64,000 bases of DNA, taken from assembly GCA_937950565.1 (NCBI GenBank), contig CALFCS010000166.1:1-64000 (forward strand). Direction: 5' to 3'. The notes below the pieces were generated by a model, which saw nothing but the letters and a program-made list of their open reading frames with translations, had not been told where the DNA came from and did not search any database. Positions 17,077 to 25,118 of the stretch are shown here, one piece after another (within the stretch, counting starts at the first letter, position 1; each line of letters begins with the position of its first letter). The translations under genes were made by a program, and so were the position numbers. This DNA comes from an uncultured Lachnospiraceae bacterium. Its GTDB lineage: Bacteria; Bacillota; Clostridia; Lachnospirales; Lachnospiraceae.

Positions 17077-18777
17077 TTAATCCAGATCTATAAAATCAAC
17101 TGTATACGAATCCTCTTTCTTTGCACGGCTGTGAGATGCCTTTCCCTTATTGCTCAGAAGTTCATCCAGATCATCGATCATATCATCCGCAGCTTCATCC
17201 GCATAAGCATCTATACCATAGTCATCGCTGTCATCATAGTCATCAAACTCAAGTGAAGAAAGCGTATTATATTTTTGAAATTTCTTCTGGTCAAACCGGA
17301 CTGTAGCAAAATCATTTTCTTCCGCTTCATCCTCTGCAAAGCTGTCTTCATCAAAATCTATTCCGCTAAAATCATCACTCTCAAAATCGTCTTCCATAAA
17401 ATCATCATTTTCAAAGTCGTCTTCGGTAAAATCATCATTTTCAAAGTCGTCCTCTGTAAAATCATCATTTTCAAAGTCATCTTCGGTAAAATCATCTTCG
17501 TCAAAGTCATCTTCATCAAAGTCATCTTTCACTCTTTTTTTCTTCGAGGACTTCTTCGCGGTACCTTTTCCTTTTTTCTTTGACCTATCTACCGCCACAT
17601 ATTCACCATCATCATCTACATCAATTCCATACTCATCATATAGATTATCCAGTTCCAGATCGCGATGAGACAGCTTCACGGAAACAACAATCAAAATAAT
17701 GAGCAGAATCAAAAAGATAACCCCTACGACAATCGCAACTGCCTTAAGATGTTTATTTACAAAATCCTGGATAAAACCTTTGGAAGCAGCAGTATCCTTC
17801 TCTTTTTCCTCCTCTGCCGGAAGTTCGAATCTCTGATAAGTTCCTTCTTCTGAATCGTACTGATATATTGCTTTTTGTCCCGTACTATTTACTGCATACA
17901 TCAGATAATATTTCTCAGATTCCGTATCCTGCCATGCCGGAAATTCTTTTTCATTTAATATCAGCTTTGTAGCCGCATACTTTTCCGGAAGCTTCAGAGA
18001 ATCATCACTTAAAATCACAATTGAAGTTGTATCTGAAATCATTACCTGCTCAAACGGAGAAAATGTTGCATTTTCCGTATTAAACAGGAAAAATTCTCCG
18101 GTTCCTTCTGCATTAACGAGCCATGCAAGATAAATCTGGCTGGATTCCTGCACCACCATCGTACACTCTGTGCTTTCAAAGTTAACAGTCGTCTCTGTAA
18201 ATCCATTCGGAATATCAATCTCTGCAAATGTATCTGTCAGCCCATAATTCTTTCCGTTCACCTGCACCGGAATGCTGTTTCCTGTAGCTGTCCTTCCTGC
18301 AGCGTTACCATCATCCTCTTCCTCATCTTCAATTTTGGAAGGGTCTCCAGGACCAATTTTTACCGTTGAATTTCCATAATCAAAGGTCAGGCTGCTTCCC
18401 GATTCTGATGAAATATTCGCACCTGAAACAGTCACTTTTGTGCTCTCTTCTTTTAATGCCTGAAAAGTCATCACAAAAGTTGCTTCTGTCCCGTCAGCGC
18501 TTCCGGAATAAACCAACGTTCCTTTAGCTGTTTTCGTAACATTTTCACCGGAATCAAAACGAAGAGCTTCACTGTCATATGCAATTGTAACTTCTACATC
18601 GCCAAGCTTGCTTCCTGAAGATTTCACAACACACTTGACATCTACCTTATCCCCTACGGCAGTCTGCGGATCTGAAAAAGATATTCTTCCATCAGCAGCA
18701 AAAACTGTCATCCCTGCACAAGGAACAAGTATTCCTATACACACTATTGTTGCCAGTATCTTTTTTAATAATCTCAT
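17077..18777 (-). CDS. Membrane-anchored cohesin-like surface protein with acidic repeat tail
   Basis: This 566-residue protein has a signal peptide (about 1-28). A cohesin-like beta domain follows (about 30-143: VGDKVDVKCVVKSSGSKLGD, then VEVTIAYDSEALRFDSG, typical of cohesin/CBM-like folds). Next come an acidic linker and a second extracellular region (170-320) with no family I recognise. A transmembrane helix at about 345-368 precedes a long cytoplasmic tail. The tail has a lysine-rich block (399-415) and then repeats of the form EDDFENDDFT (418-480). True cohesins bind dockerins, but no dockerin gene is visible here. It lies between an LCP gene and glmS, which suggests a cell-envelope role. 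Function is unknown. Confidence 0.8.
   Translation of the reverse strand: MRLLKKILATIVCIGILVPCAGMTVFAADGRISFSDPQTAVGDKVDVKCVVKSSGSKLGDVEVTIAYDSEALRFDSGENVTKTAKGTLVYSGSADGTEATFVMTFQALKEESTKVTVSGANISSESGSSLTFDYGNSTVKIGPGDPSKIEDEEEDDGNAAGRTATGNSIPVQVNGKNYGLTDTFAEIDIPNGFTETTVNFESTECTMVVQESSQIYLAWLVNAEGTGEFFLFNTENATFSPFEQVMISDTTSIVILSDDSLKLPEKYAATKLILNEKEFPAWQDTESEKYYLMYAVNSTGQKAIYQYDSEEGTYQRFELPAEEEKEKDTAASKGFIQDFVNKHLKAVAIVVGVIFLILLIILIVVSVKLSHRDLELDNLYDEYGIDVDDDGEYVAVDRSKKKGKGTAKKSSKKKRVKDDFDEDDFDEDDFTEDDFENDDFTEDDFENDDFTEDDFENDDFMEDDFESDDFSGIDFDEDSFAEDEAEENDFATVRFDQKKFQKYNTLSSLEFDDYDDSDDYGIDAYADEAADDMIDDLDELLSNKGKASHSRAKKEDSYTVDFIDLD
17338..17526 (-). repeat. Tandem 30-base repeats encoding the acidic tail
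   Basis: Near-identical 30-base units encode TEDDFENDDF at least three times in a row, flanked by degenerate copies (DEDDF, MEDDFESDDF). Copy number is likely to vary between strains. Confidence 0.85.
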
Positions 18778-18814
18778 GTTCTTTCCTCTTTCTTTTTTAT
18801 CTGCTCATACAATT

Positions 18815-20284
18815 TTACGCCTCGCCTGCGCCGCCACCCGCATCTCCGGCATCGCCGCCTGCATCTCCGCCGCTTTCAGTTCCGCCGCTGTTTCCGGTTC
18901 CACCACTTTCGGTTCCGCCACCGCTTCCGGTTCCGCCGCCATTTCCGGTTCCACTACTCTCAGTTCCACCGCCGTTTCCGGTTCCGCCACCATTTCCGTT
19001 CCCGCTGCTTCCGGTTCCACCGCCGTTTCCAGTTCCGCTATGGTTCCCCTGTCCGGTCTGCGTTTTATTCGGCTTCTTATTCTGTGTGCCGCCGGAAGTT
19101 GTATTTCCTGTCGTTTCATCTGACTGATCATCATCCGTACCCACACTGTCCATTGTCTTAGAATCTGTCAGGTCATACTCCGTCGCTTTCATATTCCCGG
19201 TTCTCTTCTTTATTTCATTACTAATCCCGGTAACTACAGAGGACGGAGTATAATTTTCCTCTGCACCAAACAAAAATTCATGCAGTTTTATAACATTACT
19301 TTCCAAATCTGTCGGAATAACCGTATCTCCGGTTCCAGCCAGTCTGTCAGTCGTCTTATCAAACGGGAAGCCCGCAGTCTCACCCAGCTTAAATTTCATA
19401 AAATCTTTTGCATAGGACAAAATTTCCGGTAACGTAAAGTTTGTTCCTACCTCTTCAAATGCAGCATCAACAACCTTATTAATTGTTGCAAGGTTCGAAT
19501 TCTGGAGCTTCTTCACAATCTGCTCAATGACTGTCCTCTGGCGCTCCGTTCTTTTAAAGTCGTCTCCCTTCGTCTGGCGGATCCGGCAATAAGAAGTAGC
19601 CTGAACACCATCCAGAGTCTGAAGTCCGGAATATTTCAAATCCTCAAAATCATGCTTTGTCACCTTAGAAGTCTCCCGGCAGTAACCATTGATCAGATAC
19701 ACCTCTTCCACTGAAACATCAATGTCTACTCCGCCCAAAAGATCAACTACATCAATCAACGCATTAAAATTAACTGTAACATAATGCTCAATATTCAAAT
19801 CCAGGTTCTTATTAAGAAGTGCAACCGCATCTTCTACGCCGCCGAAAGAATATGCCGCATTCGCTTTGTTAAAACTTCCGTCATCCTGCTTAAGCAACGT
19901 ATCACGGTACACAGAACACAATCTTACTTCCCCGGTCTCCTGATTCAGGCTGGCTATCATAATCGTATCACTTCTGGTCCCTTTTCCAAGATTGGCATCA
20001 CGGGAATCCACGCCAAATAAAGCGACATTCAGATAACCTGTTCGATGTTCAATTTCCTGTGTAATCTCTAACTCCTTCGCGTCAAGCTTCTGCGTCGTAT
20101 CCAGTTTTTCCATTTTACCAGCAATAAACATTGCTCCTGATGCCAGGCCGATTACCAGTACAGATACCAGTGTTACGCTGAAAATCACTCCAATCTTTTT
20201 GCCGAGCGACCAGCTTAAGAAGCCTTTTTTTCTTCTTCTTCCTCTTCTATGTATTCTTTTATGACCATTTCTTCTTTCGGACAT
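18815..20284 (-). CDS. LCP-family (LytR-CpsA-Psr) protein with glycine-rich tail
   Basis: This 489-residue protein has a basic cytoplasmic N-terminus, one membrane helix near 27-50, and an LCP catalytic domain with ALFGVDSRD, RSDTIMIASLN, SVYRDTLL and RIRQTKGDDFKRTERQR. LCP enzymes transfer polyprenyl-linked polysaccharide onto peptidoglycan. Unusually, the last 85 or so residues are a low-complexity run of GNGGGTG/SS/TES units. The start at 20284 follows AAGGAAGG by seven bases. It is one of two LCP paralogues either side of a glycosyltransferase gene, in a locus devoted to polysaccharide assembly. Confidence 0.92.
   Translation of the reverse strand: MSERRNGHKRIHRRGRRRKKGFLSWSLGKKIGVIFSVTLVSVLVIGLASGAMFIAGKMEKLDTTQKLDAKELEITQEIEHRTGYLNVALFGVDSRDANLGKGTRSDTIMIASLNQETGEVRLCSVYRDTLLKQDDGSFNKANAAYSFGGVEDAVALLNKNLDLNIEHYVTVNFNALIDVVDLLGGVDIDVSVEEVYLINGYCRETSKVTKHDFEDLKYSGLQTLDGVQATSYCRIRQTKGDDFKRTERQRTVIEQIVKKLQNSNLATINKVVDAAFEEVGTNFTLPEILSYAKDFMKFKLGETAGFPFDKTTDRLAGTGDTVIPTDLESNVIKLHEFLFGAEENYTPSSVVTGISNEIKKRTGNMKATEYDLTDSKTMDSVGTDDDQSDETTGNTTSGGTQNKKPNKTQTGQGNHSGTGNGGGTGSSGNGNGGGTGNGGGTESSGTGNGGGTGSGGGTESGGTGNSGGTESGGDAGGDAGDAGGGAGEA
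18818..19068 (-). repeat. Low-complexity Gly/Thr/Ser repeat coding region
   Basis: Short degenerate units encoding GNGGGTG, GTESSG and GTESGG are repeated across the 3' end of the LCP gene. The matching DNA is rich in GGTTCCGCC-like units. This kind of tract is prone to slippage and length variation. Confidence 0.8.
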
Positions 20285-20373
20285 TCGCACACCTTCCTTA
20301 TATTATGCATTTATAATTTATCCCAAACAAATTACATGATATCTCATTTTACATAAAATTACAACAAAAACCA

Positions 20374-21297
20374 TTATCCAAACTTATTATTCCAATATTT
20401 TTTATTCGATGTACACATGAAAATCACCTGCCGGGGCAGTTTTTTATATTTTTTTCCAAGCAAATAACCTGCATATTTACACCCGGACAAATAAATAAGG
20501 CGGATAATTTCCCAAGGCTTCCCCTTCTTCAAAAGATATCCCGCCGTCTGTTTTACAAGACGGATTCCTTCACTTTCCGAACGGACTGCCCCGAAAAGCT
20601 CCGGATATTCTGCCTGGGACACTGCCATGTCGAAATTACGTTTAAACTGCTGCACACCGGAATAATTATGGGAATGAATCACTCTCGCTTCTGCCACATA
20701 GGCAACTTTTCCTCCGCGCAGAATACTTTTCCCTGCAAATATCATATCTTCATTAAAAATCAGATGCTCCTCGAAGCCCCCTTCCTTTAGCCAGAATTCC
20801 TTTCTATATGCGGCACATACGTCCGAACAGAAAAACGTCTTAATCCCCAGTTCCTCTATATCTTCCCTGGATTTTATCCGGCTCACATCAGGATAATTAA
20901 AGCTCCTTGTAAAACGTTCAATAATATTGCAGTCCTTTGCCGGAAGCTGCCTTGCATATGCCACATTCACTTCCGGATTCTTTTCCAGCGTTTCCACAAG
21001 CTTACAGATCACCTTTGTATCTGCCGGAACAGCATCCTGAGTCATGAATATGACAATATCTGCCTCAGACTTTGCCCCTCCTGCATTTCTTGCACCGCCA
21101 TGGTCAAACTCCTCTGCCTTCACCTTCAGAATTTCCACCGGACATCTGCTGCTTTCTGGAAGTTCCAACGGCACCTCCGACTCTGTTTCTATAATTATGA
21201 TTTTTCCAACCGGATAATTCTGCTTTTGCAGTCTTCGGAATAATTCTGCAAACTTTTCATCCGGCCTGTAAACGGGAATCACAACATCTACTGTCAT
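20374..21297 (-). CDS. Glycosyltransferase family 2, rhamnosyltransferase-like
   Basis: This 307-residue GT-A enzyme has the N-terminal strand VDVVIPVYRPDEKF, then VKAEEFDHGGARNAGG near 80-95 and IVIFMTQDAVPADTK with the acidic nucleotide-sugar site. EEHLIFNEDMIFAGK follows near 180. The EFDHGGARN pattern is characteristic of dTDP-rhamnosyltransferases of the RfbN/WbbL kind. No membrane segment is seen, so it acts at the cytoplasmic face on a lipid-linked acceptor. It lies between the two LCP genes and is probably co-transcribed with the priming transferase upstream. The sugar is inferred from family and from the rhamnose genes nearby. Confidence 0.85.
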   Translation of the reverse strand: MTVDVVIPVYRPDEKFAELFRRLQKQNYPVGKIIIIETESEVPLELPESSRCPVEILKVKAEEFDHGGARNAGGAKSEADIVIFMTQDAVPADTKVICKLVETLEKNPEVNVAYARQLPAKDCNIIERFTRSFNYPDVSRIKSREDIEELGIKTFFCSDVCAAYRKEFWLKEGGFEEHLIFNEDMIFAGKSILRGGKVAYVAEARVIHSHNYSGVQQFKRNFDMAVSQAEYPELFGAVRSESEGIRLVKQTAGYLLKKGKPWEIIRLIYLSGCKYAGYLLGKKYKKLPRQVIFMCTSNKKYWNNKFG

Positions 21298-21341
21298 ATT
21301 GCTTCCACCTTATCTCTTTATTTCTTGTTTTCGTATAAAAA

Positions 21342-22484
21342 TTATTCTTCTTCCTCTTTATCAGAATCTTCTTTTTCATTTTCCCGATAAGATACATCCA
21401 CCCCTTCTTTGAAGGTAGCCGGATCAACACCGCTGAGATAAATAATTTCATCATTTATCGTCTGTACATTCTCTGAAGGAGTATAGGATTCTTCGCCAAA
21501 GAGGAACTGGTGCAGCTCACTTACATTTTTCGCAAGCCCTACCGGAACTACATAAGAACCTTTATGCTTCTTTATCTTCTCACTCGCAGTGACCGTAAAC
21601 GGGAATCCGGACATCTCGCCAAGTTCATAATTTACAGCATTTGCCGCCATTCCCATAAGATTCGCCAGCGTCAGGTTGGTAGACACCTGCGGAAGCACCT
21701 CGTCCAGAATCTTATTCAGTGTTGAAAGCTTTGCCTCCTTTGCCTTCTGCATCACTTTCTCAAGGATAATACGCTGACGCTCCGTACGTTTAAAATCATC
21801 TCCTGACGTATACCGGATACGTGCATAAGATACCGCCTGAATACCATCTACATGATGAGTCCCTGCACCTGACAGAACGGTTGTCTTACGTCCGACCACT
21901 TTAGATGTTTCCGTACAGTAACCATTCGTCCAGTACACTTCCTCTTCTGTCATGTCCAGATCAATCCCTCCCAGAGCATCGACCACATCTGCCAGAGCGT
22001 TAAAATTCACACTGACATACTTCTTAATATCCAGATCCAGATTCCGGTTCATAAGCGCAATTGCTTCTTCCGGCCCGCCTTTGGTATATGCGGAATTTGC
22101 TTTTCCATAGCCGCCGTCTTTCTGCTGAAGCAAAGTATCCCGATAAACAGAAACGAGTTTCACCTCATTCGTATTATTATCAATACTTGCAATCATCATA
22201 CAATCACTTTGGACTCCGCCTTCCAGCTCACCTTCTCTGGAATCAAGTCCAAATAAAGCAATATTTGTATAATCTCCTGTATCCTTATAAATATCCAGCT
22301 TTTTTTCATCAAGCGTTGTCTGCTCCATCTTATCCAGCTTGAACATCCCGTAAGCAACTACAGATAATGCGGCAAGGATGATCAATTCCAACACTACTAC
22401 AATCATTCTTTTTCTTCTTCTTTTGCGAAGTTTCCTTTTCCGCTCTTCCCTCATCTGTTTTCTTGTCATTTTTTTTGTTCCCAT
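21342..22484 (-). CDS. LCP-family (LytR-CpsA-Psr) protein
   Basis: This 380-residue paralogue of the other LCP protein shares ALFGLDSRE, SVYRDTLLQ, GGPEEAIALMNRNLDLDIKK and YTSGDDFKRTERQR. It has a strongly basic N-terminus (KRKLRKRRRKR) and one membrane helix near 27-47. It lacks the glycine-rich tail and ends with an acidic ENEKEDSDKEEEE. It is predicted to attach wall polysaccharide to peptidoglycan. The gene starts 24 bases after the priming transferase, as expected for a polysaccharide assembly operon. Confidence 0.92.
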   Translation of the reverse strand: MGTKKMTRKQMREERKRKLRKRRRKRMIVVVLELIILAALSVVAYGMFKLDKMEQTTLDEKKLDIYKDTGDYTNIALFGLDSREGELEGGVQSDCMMIASIDNNTNEVKLVSVYRDTLLQQKDGGYGKANSAYTKGGPEEAIALMNRNLDLDIKKYVSVNFNALADVVDALGGIDLDMTEEEVYWTNGYCTETSKVVGRKTTVLSGAGTHHVDGIQAVSYARIRYTSGDDFKRTERQRIILEKVMQKAKEAKLSTLNKILDEVLPQVSTNLTLANLMGMAANAVNYELGEMSGFPFTVTASEKIKKHKGSYVVPVGLAKNVSELHQFLFGEESYTPSENVQTINDEIIYLSGVDPATFKEGVDVSYRENEKEDSDKEEEE

Positions 22485-22508
22485 TTTATACTCCCGTCAA
22501 AGCTCAAA

Positions 22509-23912
22509 TCAATATGCATTCTTATTAATAAACCCCTTAAAAAATGTCAGAAATATAATCTTAAAATCAAAGCCCAATGTCCAGTTTTCGATATAATATA
22601 AATCATGCTCAATTCTTTTCCGTATAGATGTATCGCCACGGTACCCATTTACCTGCGCCCATCCCGTAAGTCCGGGACGCACCTGATGTTTTATCATATA
22701 TCTCGGAATTTCTTCTTTAAACTTTTCAACAAACTGCGGGCGTTCCGGTCTCGGTCCCACCAGACTCATATCACCTTTCAGGATATTGAACAGCTGCGGC
22801 AGTTCATCAATACTGGTTTTACGGATAAATCTGCCTACAGGAGTTACACGCGGATCATTCTGAGTTGTCCATTTTCCCTTTTCAATGGATTCATCCTGAA
22901 CTATCATGGAGCGGAACTTATACATATAAAATGGTTTGTTCTGCTTTCCGATTCGCTCCTGCTTAAAAATAAGCGGTCCCGGCGAAGTAATCTTAATGAG
23001 CAGCGCAACAACTGCCATCACAGGCGAAAACAGAATAATCGCAAAAACAGCCCCAAACAAATCTACGCTTCTTTTTAAAAATGCATTTAACGCATTATGA
23101 AGCGGGACATTCCGGATATTGATGACCGGAAGTCCAAGAATATCTTCCGTATAAGGTTTTGTCGGAATAATATTATTATAGTCCGGAATAAATTTTGTAT
23201 GCACGCCTGACTTCTCACACATCGATACAATTCTCGCAAGCTTATGATATTCAGCAAGTCCAAGTGTGATAACAATCTCGTCCAGCTTGTTTTCCGGAAG
23301 TATAATCGTAAGATTCTCCGTCCGCCCGAGCACTTTAATTCCTCGATACTCGGTTCCCCGCGGAACATTATCTGCAAGAATCCCCCTTACGATATATCCC
23401 CATTCCGGATGGCCGAGAATACGGTTAATATACTGCTCTGCCGCCTGACTGTATCCAATAAGAAGGATATGCTTCTGGTTATAGCCCTGCTTTCGTATCT
23501 TCCGAAGTCCCATCCTTATTATATTACGGACAAGAACTTCCAAAAACACATTAATGCAGAAAAAGATAAAAATTACGGTTCGGGAATAGTCCTGCTGCTT
23601 TGTAAAATAGAGTATAAGAATAAAGACCAGAACCCCAATACCGTTTGCCTGCAGCGTATGCCACGCTTCCAGCCTTCTTCCCTGTACACGCTTAGGCGTA
23701 TACATTTGGAAAATGTAATATAGAAGAATATACCCCGGCACAACAAAAATCAACACCTTCATATATTCTCCGAAAGACAATGCCCACGGATCCAGTTCAA
23801 AAATACCGCTCTTGAATCTCAGATACCAGGAAATCATATAAGAAACTATAATTACCAGTGCATCTATAATAATATGAATTCTATTAAATATCTTCTGATA
23901 ATCCTTAATCAC
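22509..23912 (-). CDS. Polyprenyl-phosphate sugar-1-phosphate transferase (priming enzyme)
   Basis: This 467-residue protein has four N-terminal membrane helices (about 15-115) and a nucleotide-binding-like central domain with [16 protein letters not shown] fifth membrane segment is at about 275-300. The catalytic bacterial sugar transferase domain carries [52 protein letters not shown] and VGPRPERP. Enzymes of this WbaP/CpsE class begin a polysaccharide by transferring a hexose-1-phosphate, usually glucose or galactose, to undecaprenyl phosphate. The sugar is not decided by sequence. The start is GTG at 23912 after GGTGGAG. A sigma-A promoter lies upstream and the two LCP genes and a glycosyltransferase follow. 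Confidence 0.93.
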   Translation of the reverse strand: MIKDYQKIFNRIHIIIDALVIIVSYMISWYLRFKSGIFELDPWALSFGEYMKVLIFVVPGYILLYYIFQMYTPKRVQGRRLEAWHTLQANGIGVLVFILILYFTKQQDYSRTVIFIFFCINVFLEVLVRNIIRMGLRKIRKQGYNQKHILLIGYSQAAEQYINRILGHPEWGYIVRGILADNVPRGTEYRGIKVLGRTENLTIILPENKLDEIVITLGLAEYHKLARIVSMCEKSGVHTKFIPDYNNIIPTKPYTEDILGLPVINIRNVPLHNALNAFLKRSVDLFGAVFAIILFSPVMAVVALLIKITSPGPLIFKQERIGKQNKPFYMYKFRSMIVQDESIEKGKWTTQNDPRVTPVGRFIRKTSIDELPQLFNILKGDMSLVGPRPERPQFVEKFKEEIPRYMIKHQVRPGLTGWAQVNGYRGDTSIRKRIEHDLYYIENWTLGFDFKIIFLTFFKGFINKNAY

Positions 23913-23965
23913 TTTTCTCCACCTGTTTTACTAGATATTGTATAGATTAGCTTACATTACATTTT

Positions 23966-23994
23966 ATCATACAACAATTCACGAAAATCGACAA
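23966..23994 (-). promoter_or_regulatory. Sigma-A promoter of the priming transferase operon
   Basis: On the minus strand TTGTCG (23994-23989) and TATGAT (23971-23966) are separated by 17 bases, about 54 bases before the GTG start. Confidence 0.6.
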
Positions 23995-24044
23995 CCCATT
24001 ACGTCATTCTTTTTCTTAACATTTAATTAATAAATTTGAAATAT

Positions 24045-24074
24045 TTGTATCCTTTGCAAAAGTTTGTTATAATA
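24045..24074 (+). promoter_or_regulatory. Sigma-A promoter of the plus-strand glycosyltransferase
   Basis: TTGTAT (24045-24050) and TATAAT (24069-24074) are separated by 18 bases. The spacer between the two divergent genes is strongly AT-rich. Confidence 0.6.
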
Positions 24075-24107
24075 ATTTTAAACTTTACGATAACAGAAAG
24101 GGATATT

Positions 24108-25088
24108 ATGAAAGTAACTATCGTCATTCCGAATTACAATGGAAAACACTTTATGGAACCGTGCCTTGCTTCTCTGGCTTCACAGACGTACCGTGATTTC
24201 AAGGTTCTCGTTGTAGACAATGCGTCCTCCGACGGCAGCGTTCCTTATATGAAAGAACATTATCCTGACATTGAACTAATTGAACTGGATAAAAACTATG
24301 GATTCAGCAAGGCCGTGAATGTCGGAATCCTTCACGCAAAGACTCCCTATGTTATTCTTTTAAATAATGATACAACCGTGGATTCACGCTATGTGGAAGA
24401 AATGCTAAAGGCAATCGAAGTTTCTCCTGACATCTTTTCAGTCAGCAGCAAAATGATTCAAATGTACCATCCGGAACTGATTGACAGCGCCGGAGACATT
24501 TACACGATTTTCGGCTGGGGAATCTGCCGCGGGACAGGCAGGCCGGCCGCAGAATATACAACTCCTTGTGAAGTTTTCTCCGCCTGTGCAGGCGCCGCTA
24601 TATACAGACGCTCTGTATTTGAAAAAATCGGTTATTTTGATGAAAATCATTTTGCCTACCTGGAGGATATTGACATCGGTTACCGCGCCAAAATATATGG
24701 ATATAAGAATACCTTCTGCCCGACTGCCCTTGTCTATCATGTAGGAAGCGGGACAAGTGGTTCGAAACACAATGCATTTAAAGTCCGGTTAGCCGCACGG
24801 AATAATATTTATGTTGCTTACAAAAATATGCCGATTCTTCAGCTTGCCGTGAACTTTCTTCCATTGTTTATAGGATGCATAATAAAATATATCTTTTTTA
24901 TCAGAAAGGGATTCGGAAAAGAATATAAAGCAGGTCTCATGGAAGGTCTGAAGACAAGAAAGGCACAGAAGAAAGTTCCCTTCCGTCTGCGCCATCTGAC
25001 TCACTATATCGGCATTGAAGCCGAACTGATTTTCCATACGCTCTCCTGTGCAAAAAGCTCTCTTTCCCACAGGATATCAAAGAAATAA
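24108..25088 (+). CDS. Glycosyltransferase family 2, rhamnosyltransferase-like
   Basis: This 326-residue protein begins MKVTIVIPNYNGKHFMEPCL. It has VVDNASSDGS, the conserved NYGFSKAVNVGI segment, and VILLNNDTTVDSRY with the acidic metal site, then YFDENHFAYLEDIDIGYRAK near 178-197. This is the WbbL/RfbF-type arrangement of rhamnosyl and galactofuranosyl transferases. A hydrophobic segment around 245-265 may tether it to the membrane. It is the only surface gene on the plus strand, divergent from the priming transferase and convergent with an SLH glucosaminidase gene just five bases away. The in-frame codons upstream of 24108 lack a ribosome binding site and overlap the promoter. Confidence 0.87.
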   Translation: MKVTIVIPNYNGKHFMEPCLASLASQTYRDFKVLVVDNASSDGSVPYMKEHYPDIELIELDKNYGFSKAVNVGILHAKTPYVILLNNDTTVDSRYVEEMLKAIEVSPDIFSVSSKMIQMYHPELIDSAGDIYTIFGWGICRGTGRPAAEYTTPCEVFSACAGAAIYRRSVFEKIGYFDENHFAYLEDIDIGYRAKIYGYKNTFCPTALVYHVGSGTSGSKHNAFKVRLAARNNIYVAYKNMPILQLAVNFLPLFIGCIIKYIFFIRKGFGKEYKAGLMEGLKTRKAQKKVPFRLRHLTHYIGIEAELIFHTLSCAKSSLSHRISKK

Positions 25089-25091
25089 CAT

Positions 25092-25118
25092 ATTTATGAA
25101 TGATATGCATTCATAAAT
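25092..25118. terminator. AT-rich hairpin at the convergent gene ends
   Basis: ATTTATGAATG (25092-25102) and CATTCATAAAT (25108-25118) form an eleven-base stem with a five-base loop. It overlaps the SLH gene stop codon. No clear T-run follows on either strand, so terminator function is uncertain. Confidence 0.4.

Noticed and set aside
17338..17526. CRISPR-like regular repeats
   Set aside because: The 30-base units are contiguous without spacers and encode an in-frame acidic peptide repeat.
18818..19068. Long open frames opposite the glycine-rich LCP tail
   Set aside because: They are Pro/Ala-rich shadows of the GC-rich repeat, without start signals or recognisable protein features.
20285..20373. 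Promoter before the glycine-tailed LCP gene
   Set aside because: The gap is AT-rich and gives many poor matches, none with a good spacer.
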